64,000 nucleotides of DNA, taken from NCBI GenBank assembly GCA_965178125.1, contig OZ237738.1:1488001-1552000 (forward strand), in the 5' to 3' direction. The translations under genes and the position numbers were made by a program. Below, piece after piece: positions 12,601 through 23,068 of this stretch (position 1 is its first letter; the number at the start of each line of letters is the position of its first letter). The stretch comes from Bilabrum cf. latius. Lineage: Eukaryota; Bigyra: Bicosoecida; Bigyra; Bicosoecida. The notes beneath the pieces were generated by a model, which was given only the letters and a program-made list of their open reading frames with translations, was not told where the DNA came from and searched no databases.

Positions 12601-15155
12601 GGGGGTGGAGGGTGCGCGTGATGCCGCTCCGTAACCTGAGTTGGAACCAGGAGTCTCAGGTGGTCAAGGGCCGCTCCCTGGAGTTCGGGACTTTCCTGCT
12701 GCGGTTCCTGTGCACGCATGCACCCGGGCTGGTGGCCACCGGTGCGCTGCACAGCCCCGTGGTCATTGACACGCTGACCAAGCACCTGCTGGAGCCAAAG
12801 CGTCCCTACAAGGCCCAAGTGCAGGACCTGCTGGCCCAGCTGCTGGCCACGCCGCAGCTGCTGCCCACCGAAGGGCCCGGCGCGGATCCGACCACCATCG
12901 CGGGGCTGGATCGGCTGGGGCAGGGGCTCTACGACAAGCTCAAGTCCAAGATCGATGCTGCCAGAGAGGACACGAGCGGTGTGCGAGTGCCGGGCCCGCA
13001 GCTGCAGCTGCTGCAGCTGGCGGTCATGGCCCGCCGCGCGGCCACTGTGGCCCGCGGCAGCATGCGAGGGGAGCCGCTCGGGGCCTCTGACGAGACCCAG
13101 AGCGTGAGCATGCAGGTGGACAGATACAAGGCTGGCAAGCACGTGATCGTAGGCCTCACCGCGTGGCCACCTTCCCACCCGTTCGACCAGCTCCAGTGGC
13201 TGATCGGCATCTGCACTGCATTGCGGTACAGGTGGCCGCTGCCCGAGCGTTTTCTGGCCTCATGCTACAAGATGGCACACAACAAGAAGGCCACCAGCGC
13301 CGGGCCCGCCGGCAGTCCCCGCGACCTGGTCGATGCCCAGAGGCTTATGACCACCTGGACGGTATCCGACGACGCACAGCTGGTGGGCTGGCTGCGGGAC
13401 CTGGCCAAGAAGTGGGACTGCAAGCAGCTGACCCTGCAGTACAATCAGTGGGCACGACCCACAGCGGAGCACCGCACGGCCTATCCGCTGCTGCACCGGC
13501 ACTGCGAGCCCTCCAACTTCAAGAGCTTGCGGCTTCGTGTGTCTGTTGTAGTGCTGCTGAACCAGCTGCTGGCCAAGGTGCTGCCCTACGTGGACGTGGA
13601 CGCGCTTGCAGAGGCCGCGCAGGACGACTCGCAGCAGGCGGGCGGCTCCTCTGGCGCGCTGGGGGCCGGCGGCGAGTCGCAGGAGGCCACTCCGGCGTCT
13701 GCCTTTGAGCCGACTGCGGTGGCGCATCGCGTGCTCAGCAGCGCGGGGCAGAGGGGCTGGACGCTGGCGGCGCACCTGGGCGCCCTGCGGCACTTCATCC
13801 TGCCCGACTGCAAGACCGAGTACCTAACCAAGGCCCTGAAGGCCACCGAGAGCAAGGCCGGGGACCGCAAGCCGGGCAAGGTCAAGCTGCACAACGGGAA
13901 GGCACTGCAGACGAGGGATCGGGGCCACGTGTCTGCGTCTCAGAGCCAGTGCCTGTTCATGCAGCTGGGCAACCAGATGAGGGGCTGGCCCGACAAGCAC
14001 CTGCGAGCCCCTCTGGACCACCACCAAAAGCTGTTTGGGGTCGAATTCCAGGTATTCAACTCTCAGGGCAACACCGTGGACGGGGAAGGCGTAGACGTTG
14101 GTGGGCTATACCGCGAGGCAATGTGCCAGAGCGTGATGAACATGTTCGACCCGTCCGTGCTCAACGTGTTCATGCCATCGCCCAAGCCCTCCGACTCGCT
14201 CGCGGGAGGATCGACTTTCATTGTCAACCCAGCCGCCACGCATCCCGCGGCCATGCGCGCCTTCGAGGCCGCCGGCATTTTGATCGGGGTGGCCATCCGC
14301 TACAATCACTCGCAAGCCTTCCAGTTTGCGGCCATGGTCTGGAGCAGGCTGCTGCAGCGGCAACCCGCTGACTGGATGATCGAGCAGGCGGACGAGGACT
14401 ATGCGCAGATGGAGCACCAGCTCCGCAAGGAGGCCTAGGATGTGGACGGTGGGCCGGGGACACCAGTGCCGGGGGTGCTGCGGCACCTGTCCACTGCCGA
14501 ACTCGTGTGGGAGGCGCACAGGTCGGACGGTACTCTCGTCCAGCTCACACGACCGCTCGACTTGCCTACCGCGCATGCAGCAGGGGCGGCCAGCGGTGCG
14601 GGGGGTCCGCCTGCTCCGACCAAGGGCGAGGTGCTGGCATACTGCCGAGCCCTGAGGGCGCTGCGGGCCACTGAGAACGAGCCTGCGTACGAGGCCATTC
14701 GCAAGGGGCTCGGGCGGGTGGTCCCCATGAACGCGCTGCGGCTCCTGACCGCGGAGGAGCTGGAGACGGCCGCGTGCGGAGAGAAGGACATCAACGTGGA
14801 CCGCATGTGGGACCACATCACCTTTACCCGCTCCAGCAGATACAGCAAGACACACCCGGTTATTCGACGGCTCAAGAATGTGCTGGAGAGTTTCTCTCCC
14901 AAGGAGAGGACTCTCTTCATCCGGTTCACGTGGGGCCGATCGCAGCTGCCCCCCCAGGGTGCCCAGTGGGAGAGGAACTTTGTGGTGGACAGGATTGCCC
15001 TCACGGAGCTGCAGAACCTGGGCGACAGAGCGCTGCCCATCGCGCACGCGTGCTTCTTTTAGATCGAGCTGCCTGAGTACTCCACAGAGAGGATAATGCG
15101 GGAGAGGCTGCTGGCTGCCATGCACTTGTCGGAAGGCTTGTTTGATATGGCGTGA
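1620..15155 (+). CDS. Giant HECT-type E3 ubiquitin ligase (4511 aa, intronless)
   Basis: E3 ligase that forms a ubiquitin thioester before passing ubiquitin to substrate. With TAG read as Gln, one frame runs from ATG 1620 to TGA 15153-15155. The in-frame TAGs start at 1815, 2190, 7683, 8886, 11058, 11259, 11382, 11562, 12015, 14436 and 15060. An in-frame TAA at 1608 bounds the start. A UBA-like domain lies near residues 2965-3003 (AALEMFQGDSNQAAQWLLD). A beta-rich module like that of large E3s and ZZEF1 lies near 3561-3668 (HPLPPGVPYWVEARFPGA). The HECT domain fills about 4130-4511, with GVDVGGLYREA, the SRYSKTHPVIRRL helix and catalytic Cys4478 in HACFF. The fourth HECT loop reads CFF-(TAG)-IELPEYS, where HERC1/HERC2 have Gln. 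Size and layout suit the giant HERC/HUWE1 class, but I see no RCC1 repeats, so I give no symbol. Acidic low-complexity linkers separate helical blocks throughout. Confidence 0.9.
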
Positions 15156-15586
15156 TCCATAGCAAGAGTGGGATGGTGTCATCTATGGACTGCTTAGAGA
15201 CATTATGACGACCGGCAGTTTGATTCCAAGCTGGCTAGCCTTGCAATCGTTTCTAGATTTGTGCGGAGAATTCGGATTGTGGACAGAGCTGCTCTGGCTC
15301 ACGCACGGGTGGATGGTACGATGGCCAGTGGCAACCTCGGGCAATGCTATCATGAATTGCGTCTCTTGCATAGGGGCGTTCTGCGTCATTGATCTCTGCA
15401 TGCCATTCGCATATCTGCCGCTCGAACCCCACCAAGGAGGCGCCAGCTCGTCAGACGTGAGACCGCTACGGTCACGGCGCTGCCTCACCCGGATGCGACC
15501 CGGAATCAATTCAATCCGGAGTCGAATAAGGTGCCGTCTAGTCGCCACGATCCTGTCACAATTCAACGAGCACAATAGTAGTAAGC
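15156..15586. other. Intergenic: ligase 3' flank and sHSP 5' flank
   Basis: This stretch of 431 bases is less GC-rich than the flanking genes. It should contain the 3' UTR of the HECT gene and the promoter of the small heat-shock gene. I looked for heat-shock elements (alternating nGAAn/nTTCn) and found only imperfect matches near 15250-15275. The frame at 15205-15765 has coding-unlike composition and overlaps the sHSP in another frame. I see no gene. Confidence 0.4.
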
Positions 15587-16000
15587 ATGCAATCATCGAC
15601 CGAAGGAGGAGCACTGAGCACCGGCGTCACCGCAGGGGAAGGCGGCCTCACCACCACGATGGTACCCAGGCAGCTGGCCCTGGACATGACGGAGCAAGAG
15701 GACAAGTATGTGCTGTCTGCACCAGTGCCGGGCATCGAGCCCGAGAACGTCAAGGTGCAGGTTAAGGATGGCACTGTGACGGTCCAGGTAAGGAGAGATC
15801 ACCACGCTGAAACCCACACGGACGGCAGCGGGGACGGAGACGGGGGCAAGGCAGCTGATGGCGGCACGTATCACTACGTGGAGGCCTCGAGTGGAATGGT
15901 CACGCGCACCATGCCGCTGCCCGACGATGCGGAAGAGAACGACGTCAGCGCAAAGGTTGAGAGCGGTGTATTGTCCGTAAACATGGGGAAGCGCTCGTGA
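15587..16000 (+). CDS. Small heat-shock protein (Hsp20/alpha-crystallin family)
   Basis: ATP-independent chaperone that binds unfolding proteins. The 137-residue product has a short N-terminal arm. It then has an alpha-crystallin domain with the usual landmarks: EDKYVLSAPVPGIEPENV (beta strands 2-3), GTVTVQVRR (strand 5), a Gly/Asp-rich loop in place of the dimerisation loop, and the C-terminal GVLSVNMGKRS, matching the family GVLxV motif. It ends at TGA 15998-16000 and has no in-frame TAG and no intron. It converges with the WD-repeat gene on the other strand. The C-terminal IxI anchor found in many relatives is missing, so it may form small oligomers; that last point is inference. Confidence 0.85.
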   Translation: MQSSTEGGALSTGVTAGEGGLTTTMVPRQLALDMTEQEDKYVLSAPVPGIEPENVKVQVKDGTVTVQVRRDHHAETHTDGSGDGDGGKAADGGTYHYVEASSGMVTRTMPLPDDAEENDVSAKVESGVLSVNMGKRS

Positions 16001-16439
16001 GAAGCCCCAAATACGTGAAAGGGGTGGGTGCCATGGATCGGCATGACGAGCGGCGCGCAGCTGCTGACGTGCGCTCTGTTCTGGCCCCTGTTTTCTGCGT
16101 GTATTGAATGAAATGGAGCTCTGCTCCGTGGCATATACCTATGAGTAAAGCATTATCATATTTTGAATTCATGGAATTGCTTGAGCGCTATTTCGAGCGG
16201 CTGTGGGCCACAGTAGACCACGAAGATCGCGCGGCCTGCAGACTCCAGAACAGTGACCGGTCAGGGAATCACAGAAACCGCATGAACGCCTGTATGGCCC
16301 AATTATAGGTCATAGATACTTGATTTAATCTTACCTTTTGCCCACTACTCGCAATCGGATCCCCAAGTGACTGCCCTGCCGCTCGCAATAGTCATGCCAA
16401 TCCCAAACAGGTGCCGCTGGTCCAAGGCCAGACGGGTTA
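16001..16439. other. Intergenic between convergent genes
   Basis: These 439 bases separate the 3' ends of the sHSP gene (+) and the WD-repeat gene (-). The stretch is AT-richer than the genes and should hold both 3' UTRs and polyadenylation sites. I see no open frame of coding character, no tRNA-like fold and no repeat. Confidence 0.4.
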
Positions 16440-19400
16440 TCAGTTATTGAACGCGATTTCGTGCGCAGTGACCGAGCACGATGCCCCACAAATTGCGAGT
16501 TGTACCCTGTGACCGCCGCCCGCCCCGCTCTGGTCTATGCAGGAGAGTCCCTCGCAGGATCCCATGTTGATCTTGGCACCGAATAGCTGGCTCCCGTCCG
16601 CCAGGCTATGAGCAAACAGGTACCCTGCCTCGGTCACAGACAGGACGATACTGCTCTTCGCCAGCACGGCACTGTACGTGATGGTGTCGAACGCCTCCGA
16701 GGTGTCAAGCTGGATGGCCCGGATCAGTCGAAGCGTGCCTCCGTCGTACACCCGCACAGTCTTGTCGTCGCTTGCCGTCACCAGCACTTGGTCGACACGA
16801 TCCAATGTACCATTACCACTGCCAACGCTTCTTGCGCCTGAACTTGCAGCCGCGGAGCCCGCTGCCGCACCGCCGGACGGGGCAGAAGTCATGGAGGTCT
16901 GGACCGCATTGCTGCTCCCAGGCAGCTGCTCCCAGGAAACCGCAGTCACGGCAAAAGTGTGCCCTCGCAACACCGCAACGCAATGCGCTTCGTGCTCAAA
17001 CCGTCCTCTATCCGCCCCCCGCTGCCCCGCCTCCTCCCCGGCAGGCCCTGCAGGGCCAGGCAGCACCCCTGCCTGGTGCTCCTCCGGGCCATGCCCCGTG
17101 CTTCCGAGTCGATTTGGGGCACACTCCTTGTCCATGTCCGTGTCCGTGTCCGTGTCCTCGCTATTGCATGATCCTTCCCACGGCAGCGGGGCCGATGCAT
17201 CCCACCACATGTCGGAGTCCGGAGGGGCACGCACCTGCTTGCCCCTCCCCATGTCTGCCACGATGACACGAGCGGTCCGGTCCTCAGATCCAGTCACCAC
17301 GTACCTGCCACAAGGAGACCACGACACGCTCCAGAGCTCTGCCCGCCGTCGGAGGCTCGCCTGCTGGTGCGCCAGCAAGAGGGCCTTCCGCAGCTCTCGG
17401 CTCCTCCTGACCCTAGCCTTGAGCTCTGCGTCCGCACTGCTGATGCTAGGGCGCGATGGGCGCGGCGGCCCTCCCGCGAGTGATGCCGAGGCCCGCTCGC
17501 CTCCCGGCGGTCCTGGTTCTGCGGGTGACCTTGTCGACGCTGAGGCTGATCCTGCCTCTCCAATGCCCCTGGCTTCACTTACGCGACCACCTTCGCTTTT
17601 GCTGCCCCTGTGAGCCTCCCTTTGCTCGCTCAGCGCTGGGCCTTGATCCCCCGCGCCCACCTCTGCTGCGATACTCCGCAGCTCTGCCCTGGCCCTTCTT
17701 CTGAACTCGGTCAAAGAGGCCGTGCTGGGCATCAGCAGCGACGTGGCGGGGGCCCCATGAGAGACCTACCTGTCCCTGTGCCCGATGGGCCCGAGTCCTG
17801 CCGATGCATGCACGGCCCCCTCCTTCTCTAGCGACGCAGCCTTGCTCCTGCTCGGCTCGACATCATGCGTGCCAGCGTCCACCGAAGCCCCGCCGCTGCT
17901 TCCCATGCTGCACAGCGAGTCCTCGCTCATGCCCCTCTGCAGCTTTCTCTGGGCCCACTGCCGGTCGCTCGTCTCTATCCTCGTGTGCGCCATATGGCTC
18001 ACTAGCACGCGGCCAGGTGGCACCTGTGGCTGCGACACGGCTGGCGCCTTCTGGGCCGAGCCGGGGAACACGTCCTGATGGGCGGGTGGCAACACATGCA
18101 GAGTCACGTCCACCTCCACGATGGCCACCCTGCCACTGGTGGTGGCGGCAGCGAGCTTGGGCGGCCCTCCCCTTGGGATGCTTGGCTGGAACCGCATTGC
18201 CGTGACGTTGCCGTCCAAGCGAACGCACGGTCCCACAACGCCGTGGAAGGCGTGCCATAGAACGATGGTCCCGTCCATGCAGCCCACCGCGAGGACCCTT
18301 CCGTTTGGGTGCCACGCAAGACTCCTCACCGCCTGCAGCATCTTGGCCCTGCGAGCCACCGGGAAGCAGCGAGGCGGGACCCGACGCGAGCTTGCACCCG
18401 AGCCCGGCTTGCGCGGCGGGCCGGCCTCGCTTGAAGTGTCGTGCATGCTACCGCCTGCAGAAGAGCCATCTGTGCGAGCAGTTCCGTCGCTCGTTTCCTC
18501 TCGCACACCCCGCATATCGAATAGGAGCACCTGGCCGGTGAAGTCGCCCACCGCCAGCCAGCGCCCGCACGGGGACAGCGCCACGCCGCACGCGGTCAGG
18601 CGCAGGAGAGATAGCTCGTGCCTGGTCTGCAGCCGCAGCACGGCGGCAGCGGGCGGCAACTGGCCTCCATCGGTTGGAATTGTTCCCTGGGCCCATCCCT
18701 TGCGCTCGGTCGGCAGACCCAGCCTGCGGAGCTGCGCAGTTTCAAGCGGTCCTGGCGACATGGACGTGCTGCTGCGCGTGCTGCTCCAGCCCTAGTCAAC
18801 CTGCTTCAAGCCGGCACCTGCATGGCTGACGCCGCTGCCACTGCTAGTCTGGCGCACACTGATGCCGTTCACTTCCTACAGCCCGCTGCCCAGAGTCACC
18901 GCCCGTAGCACATCGTCGTCCTCGTCCTCCAGCACCGGCCTGTCCTAATCTAGCGCAGGTGGGAGAGCGTCGTTGTGCTGATCCCCCATGGCCAATACGG
19001 CGGAATCGCGCGCTGCAGATGCAAACGCTCCCCTGCCTGCTCCACTGCCGCTCTTAGTGGCCACTACCACTGGAAGCCGGTCCGCCATGCTCTCAGTGGG
19101 CGTGCCTAGCAATGGCCAGCCGCTTGGCAACACTAGACGCCCCAGACTGGAAGGCTGTGCCTCCGCCTCCCCACCCCTCCCACGCACCTTCTCCCCGTTC
19201 GCTCCGAAGAGTCCCAGCCAGAACCTGGCGTGCTGTTCCCTGGCCGCCAGCTTGACCCGGAGTTCGCTCGCCTGCAGCGCCAGCTCTGCAGGGTCGGGCA
19301 GATCGAGGCAGCACCTGTATTCGGAGGAGAGCATCCAGAGGCGGAGGTGGGCGGGGCCGTCTGCGCAACGCTGCAGGAAGGTGGGCACCACGGAGGAAGG

Positions 19401-20293
19401 CACCGAGGGAAGAGGCTTGCCAGCGCGGATGGACAGCAAGGGCACTGGCTGCAGAACCTGCAAGTCATGCCAAGCCGTCGGGGCCGTATCCCCCCTGGGT
19501 CTTTTCCTGCCTGCTGCCTCGCGACTCGATGCAATCGGACTGGCGGACACACGTGATGCACTGGCTGGCATCGCACATAGCCCGATGACTTGCACGTCCC
19601 GAGTCTTCGTAACGCAGCATAGAGCACAAGGGCTTGCTCCTGGCAGGACCAGACCGACGGAGCTCTCTGTTGCTGCCTCACCTCGTTCCTCAGAGGCAGG
19701 AGCTGCGGCCCTGTGAGACACTCCGGCCGATGATTGCGCTGTAGCAGACAAGTCCTATCTGGCTCTTTTGGCGAGGGGGGCTGCGGTCTATTTCTCCAGC
19801 TCACGGACTGTGACCTTTGCTGCTCGATCAGCTCGGATGTTCCCGGCAACGTCCCGTGCAGCGTTTGCTTCGGTCTCCCCTGGACTGTATCCAACTGCAC
19901 CCAGAGGCACCCACGAGAGAGGCTGGAACATGGGCATGCTTGCCCCCCCAAAGCAGGCGCTGATCGCGAGCCCGCCAGCAAGATCAAGATGGTCGGGGTC
20001 GAGCGTGCTGCTACCATCCCCTGCACACGCACTCGCCTGCCGTCGACCCCATGCCGCTGATAGAACTACGATCCTTCGAGCGTCAGTGGCCATCGCGATC
20101 CTGGCACTGCCCTTCAGCTGAGGGCTTGCGCCGAGGGGTGGGTGCACTGCACTGTGGCAGGAGCCCAGCACGTGCCCCCACCGACGTGCTTTGGCATCAG
20201 CCGCGAAAGCGTACTGCCACGAGCCTAGTTCCCTCGGGAGGGAGGCCACGTCCAGCACGGCCACTCGCCATCCACTGCTTGATGCATCGATCG

Positions 20294-20333
<40 letters not shown>

Positions 20334-21290
20334 AGACACCTGTGTGCTGTTCTTACCACGAGTGCATGCAAGCAACGAGACGGCCAGGCCTCCCTGTTCC
20401 ACGGCGTCCTTGGCGACCCGGAGTCGATTCACGCATGCTTCTCTCCAGTCGCTTCGTGGATCAGCCTCGCCGGCTCCTATAGCTCCCACTGACCTTGATC
20501 CAGCTCTTGATCCAGCGTTTGTCTCTAGCCCTCTGTCTGACCCAAGCCCCGACCCTGCCAGTGACCCCGACACCTTTCGCCTGTTCCTTCGCGCGTGTGC
20601 CACAGCAAACACGCCCGATCCAAGGCAGGTGACAGCGCTGGCTGCACATCGCACAGCCAGCAGCGTGTCCAACCTCCAGGCAAAGGAGTGGCGGTCATAT
20701 TTCGATGAGGCACTCGCTCCTTTGCGACTCCCTGGTGTCTCATGTGCCGCCGAATCGCATGATCGCGCGACTTGCAGGATCGACAACCACTGGTCCGACG
20801 CGCTCCCGCCATCTTTTGGCATCTAGAAATGACTAGTACACGCCAGTACATGTCCATCCATGGAGAAAGCCATGGTGCCTACCGGCTTGCCGTTCCCGAT
20901 GCGAGCGCTGCAACGAAGGGTCCAACCCTAAGCATCGCACTCTTCAGCTCTCCCATCGAAGTGGCTGCTTTCAGTGTACTCAAATACTTCAACGACTCCA
21001 GAGTAGGTGCCAATAGCAATGCAGGCGGACTCCCCGGAGCGCTTGTCTTTGAAGCTGGCCACGCTTGTGATCAACGCAAGATCAGACGACTATAGCAAAA
21101 CATCGGGGCTTGCTTCTCCCACCATCCGCGGTTGTACGTTTGAAGATCTAACATCTGAGCCACCAAGAGCGAGCAATAAAGAATTGAGTGAGCAAGCTAC
21201 CACTGACTGATCTGGATCCAAGTCGAGCTCCGTAGATCCCGCGTGCACGGGCGTTCCAACGCCTCCGCAGCCACACACTGCAATATTCAT
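16440..21290 (-). CDS. Large WD40-repeat protein (1616 aa), family unknown
   Basis: One frame from ATG 21290 to TGA 16440-16442, crossing nine TAG codons (lowest coordinates 21090, 20928, 20823, 19788, 19755, 18945, 18876, 18792, 17766) and no TAA or TGA. WD-like blades are scattered rather than contiguous: CIAIGTYSGVVEVFEY (about residue 90), GRWLAVGDFTGQVLLFD (about 910), GRVLAVGCMDGTIVLWH (about 1000), GRYVVTGSEDRTARVIV (about 1330) and VLVTASDDKTVRVYDG (about 1510). They suggest one or two beta-propellers broken by long Ser/Ala/Gly-rich inserts, including a poly-Ser run coded by a CTG repeat at 20298-20333. It is probably a scaffold, but the partners are unknown. It starts 132 bp from a divergent gene. 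Confidence 0.8.
20298..20333. repeat. CTG/CAG trinucleotide repeat inside the WD-repeat gene
   Basis: About eleven perfect CTG units on the + strand, read as AGC codons on the coding strand and giving a poly-Ser tract. The repeat is in frame, so length change would alter the protein without breaking it. Confidence 0.85.
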
Positions 21291-21422
21291 GACAAATTGA
21301 AATCAATCCAATCGCTGCATCGCATTAACGTACGTTTGCCGGAGATTGCTTGGCGATTGTGCTATAGTTCGGAGTCGAAAGAAAATACAGACAGGACACC
21401 CTCCCATAGTAGCCTAAGAACC
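21291..21422. promoter_or_regulatory. Bidirectional intergenic promoter region, 132 bp
   Basis: It separates the start codons of the WD-repeat gene (-) and the small gene at 21423 (+). Both 5' UTRs and core promoters must fit here unless they overlap coding sequence. The region is AT-rich relative to the genes. I do not see a convincing TATA box. Confidence 0.45.
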
Positions 21423-22202
21423 ATGCAAGAGAACACGCAGCAGTATTTATTGATTCGATCGTAGCTGCAGCAGGCCCGTCAATCGATCGCGGAAGTGCAC
21501 ACTGCTCTGCAGCTCGTGAAACTGCAAGCGGACGGCACTCCTCCCGACAAAGTGGCGGACACCATGGCTCACATTGCCGATGTGCTTCGTAGGGCAGCCT
21601 CAACAGTCCCTCGAGAACTTAGTCACGTCTTGATACTTCCGAACGACGTGCGCTCCCTGCAGCCTGGTGAGAGTTTTCGAAACGTCGCGTCTGTGTAAGT
21701 ATTCGCTCGCAACGAGCGCTAGCCACCGGTACGGTCACGATTTCCTGACCTCGCAGAGCATGTGAGCAATATGCTTGGATCAGTGCTACCGCCGGAAGCT
21801 GCTGCGTCCAAGAGACGCGCAGAAGACGAGGCAAGAGCTGTGCTCCCGCAGCTGCCAGGTGCAACGGAGGGTGACGCTGCTGTGATGGGCAAATCCAGTG
21901 GAGATAAGGCCACCTCGGCGTCTAGTGCAGCTGCATACTCACCCGGTTTGACCGAGCAGGAGCTCTTGGACGACCGGCGGGGCGCTGCTGCCGATTTCGA
22001 CGGGCGGGTGGACGCCATGCTGGACGCCCTCTCGGCGGGTCGAGAGCGAGGGCGGGAGGAAGCAAGGAGACGAGCTGTGGCTCGCAAAATGGCAGGTGGC
22101 CCAGCTGGGCTGCCGCCTGCCAGCGGTGGGACTGAGCATAGTAGCCACGGTGGCCACTCAGGCCAGGCAAGCAGCAGCGGCAGTGTCCCGATGGAGTCCT
22201 GA
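21423..22202 (+). CDS. Small two-exon protein of unknown function
   Basis: Exon 1 is 21423-21692 and exon 2 is 21759-22202, ending in TGA. The 66-nt intron starts GTGTAAGT and has a CTGAC branch-like site before its 3' end. The acceptor is the second of two AGs (GCAGAG), because only this choice keeps the frame of exon 2 open. One in-frame TAG at 21462 (IRS-Q-LQQ) is read as Gln. The 237-residue product has an N-terminal coiled-coil-like helix (residues 1-70), a short hydrophobic stretch (LSHVLILPND) and a charged, helical, then Ser/Gly-rich C-terminus. The layout loosely recalls small Mediator subunits such as Med8, but I see no decisive motif and do not claim it. The intron boundary is inferred. 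Confidence 0.55.
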
Positions 22203-22288
22203 GGGTTTACGCTCCTGAAATTTTGCCCAATGGACGTTTCGCATGTTGCATGTATTATCTTCTGATATACCTGGTCGTAGTTTAGCTG

Positions 22289-22858
22289 TCATCGGTCCTC
22301 CTTGCCGGCTTCTGCTTCGGCCGCGTCCGCCGCCCCACCTGCAGCTGCCCCTGCGCTCTTCTTTCCTCGCGCGCGCTTCCCAGTAGAAGCCTTCAACACA
22401 CTGTGCTCCTTTGTCGCCGTTGCCATTGCCTGCACGTATTCAGCCACAAAGGCGGCTCTAGTCTCTGCCGATACAATCGTCTCCACCCTAACAACGTCTT
22501 CTGAATCCCTATCGCCAGGACCTTGCAGTCTATACAATATAAATGGACCCTCTGCGTCGCCCAGCAATTCTTTCGCTTCCTTAGGTACCGATAGCCTCGT
22601 AGGAACTGCGAAGGACCAAGACTAGAGAGGCAACACTGCCGCAGACGAGTTCAGAAACAGGATCCGAACGCACTGATCAGTAGCCAAATTAATCGTACTG
22701 TAATTATGTACTTGAGGTGATGATGCTGGCGGAGTTGCTTGGCTGGCCGACGACTTACATCGCTTCGAGGTTACCCTAAGTGTCCCTGCCTTCTCGGCCG
22801 CAGCGGCAAATTCATCGTTCAGGCACTTGAGAAATTCTTCCGTTGATACTATCTTCAT
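22289..22858 (-). CDS. SRP14: Signal recognition particle 14 kDa subunit (SRP14)
   Basis: SRP14 binds the Alu domain of SRP RNA together with SRP9 and delays elongation during ER targeting. Exon 1 is 22858-22699 and exon 2 is 22605-22289 (TGA). The 93-nt intron (22698-22606) starts GTACGA and ends TTCGCAG, with both junctions in phase 1, giving 158 residues. Family features are the N-terminal MKIVSTEEFLKCLNDEF helix, the strand AGTLRVTSKR, the second half FILYRLQG, VVRVETIVSAETRAAFVAEY, and a basic KRARGKKS segment before an Ala-rich tail as in animal SRP14. The TAG at 22622 lies inside the intron, so it is not counted as a sense codon. Without splicing the central region would carry about 31 residues with no SRP14 counterpart. 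Confidence 0.82.
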
Positions 22859-23068
22859 ACTTGTGTCTTAACACCTGAGCGCGTGTAAGCAAGCCTCTGG
22901 CCTGGATGAAGACAGTATGTGGCGTGCTAATTCGTGGGCCGAGGCCTCGTCGCAGTGCCGTTGGCAATCGGGCAAGCGAGCCCCAAGGCCTGCATATCGC
23001 TCCGCTCTACCGTATGCAGCGCAAAGACATACTTGCAAGTACATAGATTATATTGCTTACGCGCACAA

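Noticed and set aside
1620-15155. The HECT region as a decaying pseudogene or a row of separate genes
   Set aside because: All eleven breaks are the same codon in the same frame, with no frameshift, and catalytic motifs are intact. Decay or sequencing error would mix TAG, TAA, TGA and indels.
15240-15290. Heat-shock elements upstream of the sHSP gene
   Set aside because: Only imperfect GAA/TTC pairs with wrong spacing, about 300 bp from the start codon.
15205-15765. Open frame between the ligase and sHSP genes
   Set aside because: Composition is not coding-like, and its 3' part overlaps the sHSP gene in another frame.
22622-22624. TAG in the SRP14 frame as another sense UAG
   Set aside because: It lies in a well-formed 93-nt GT-AG intron, and removing that intron gives a better SRP14 alignment, so I did not count it.
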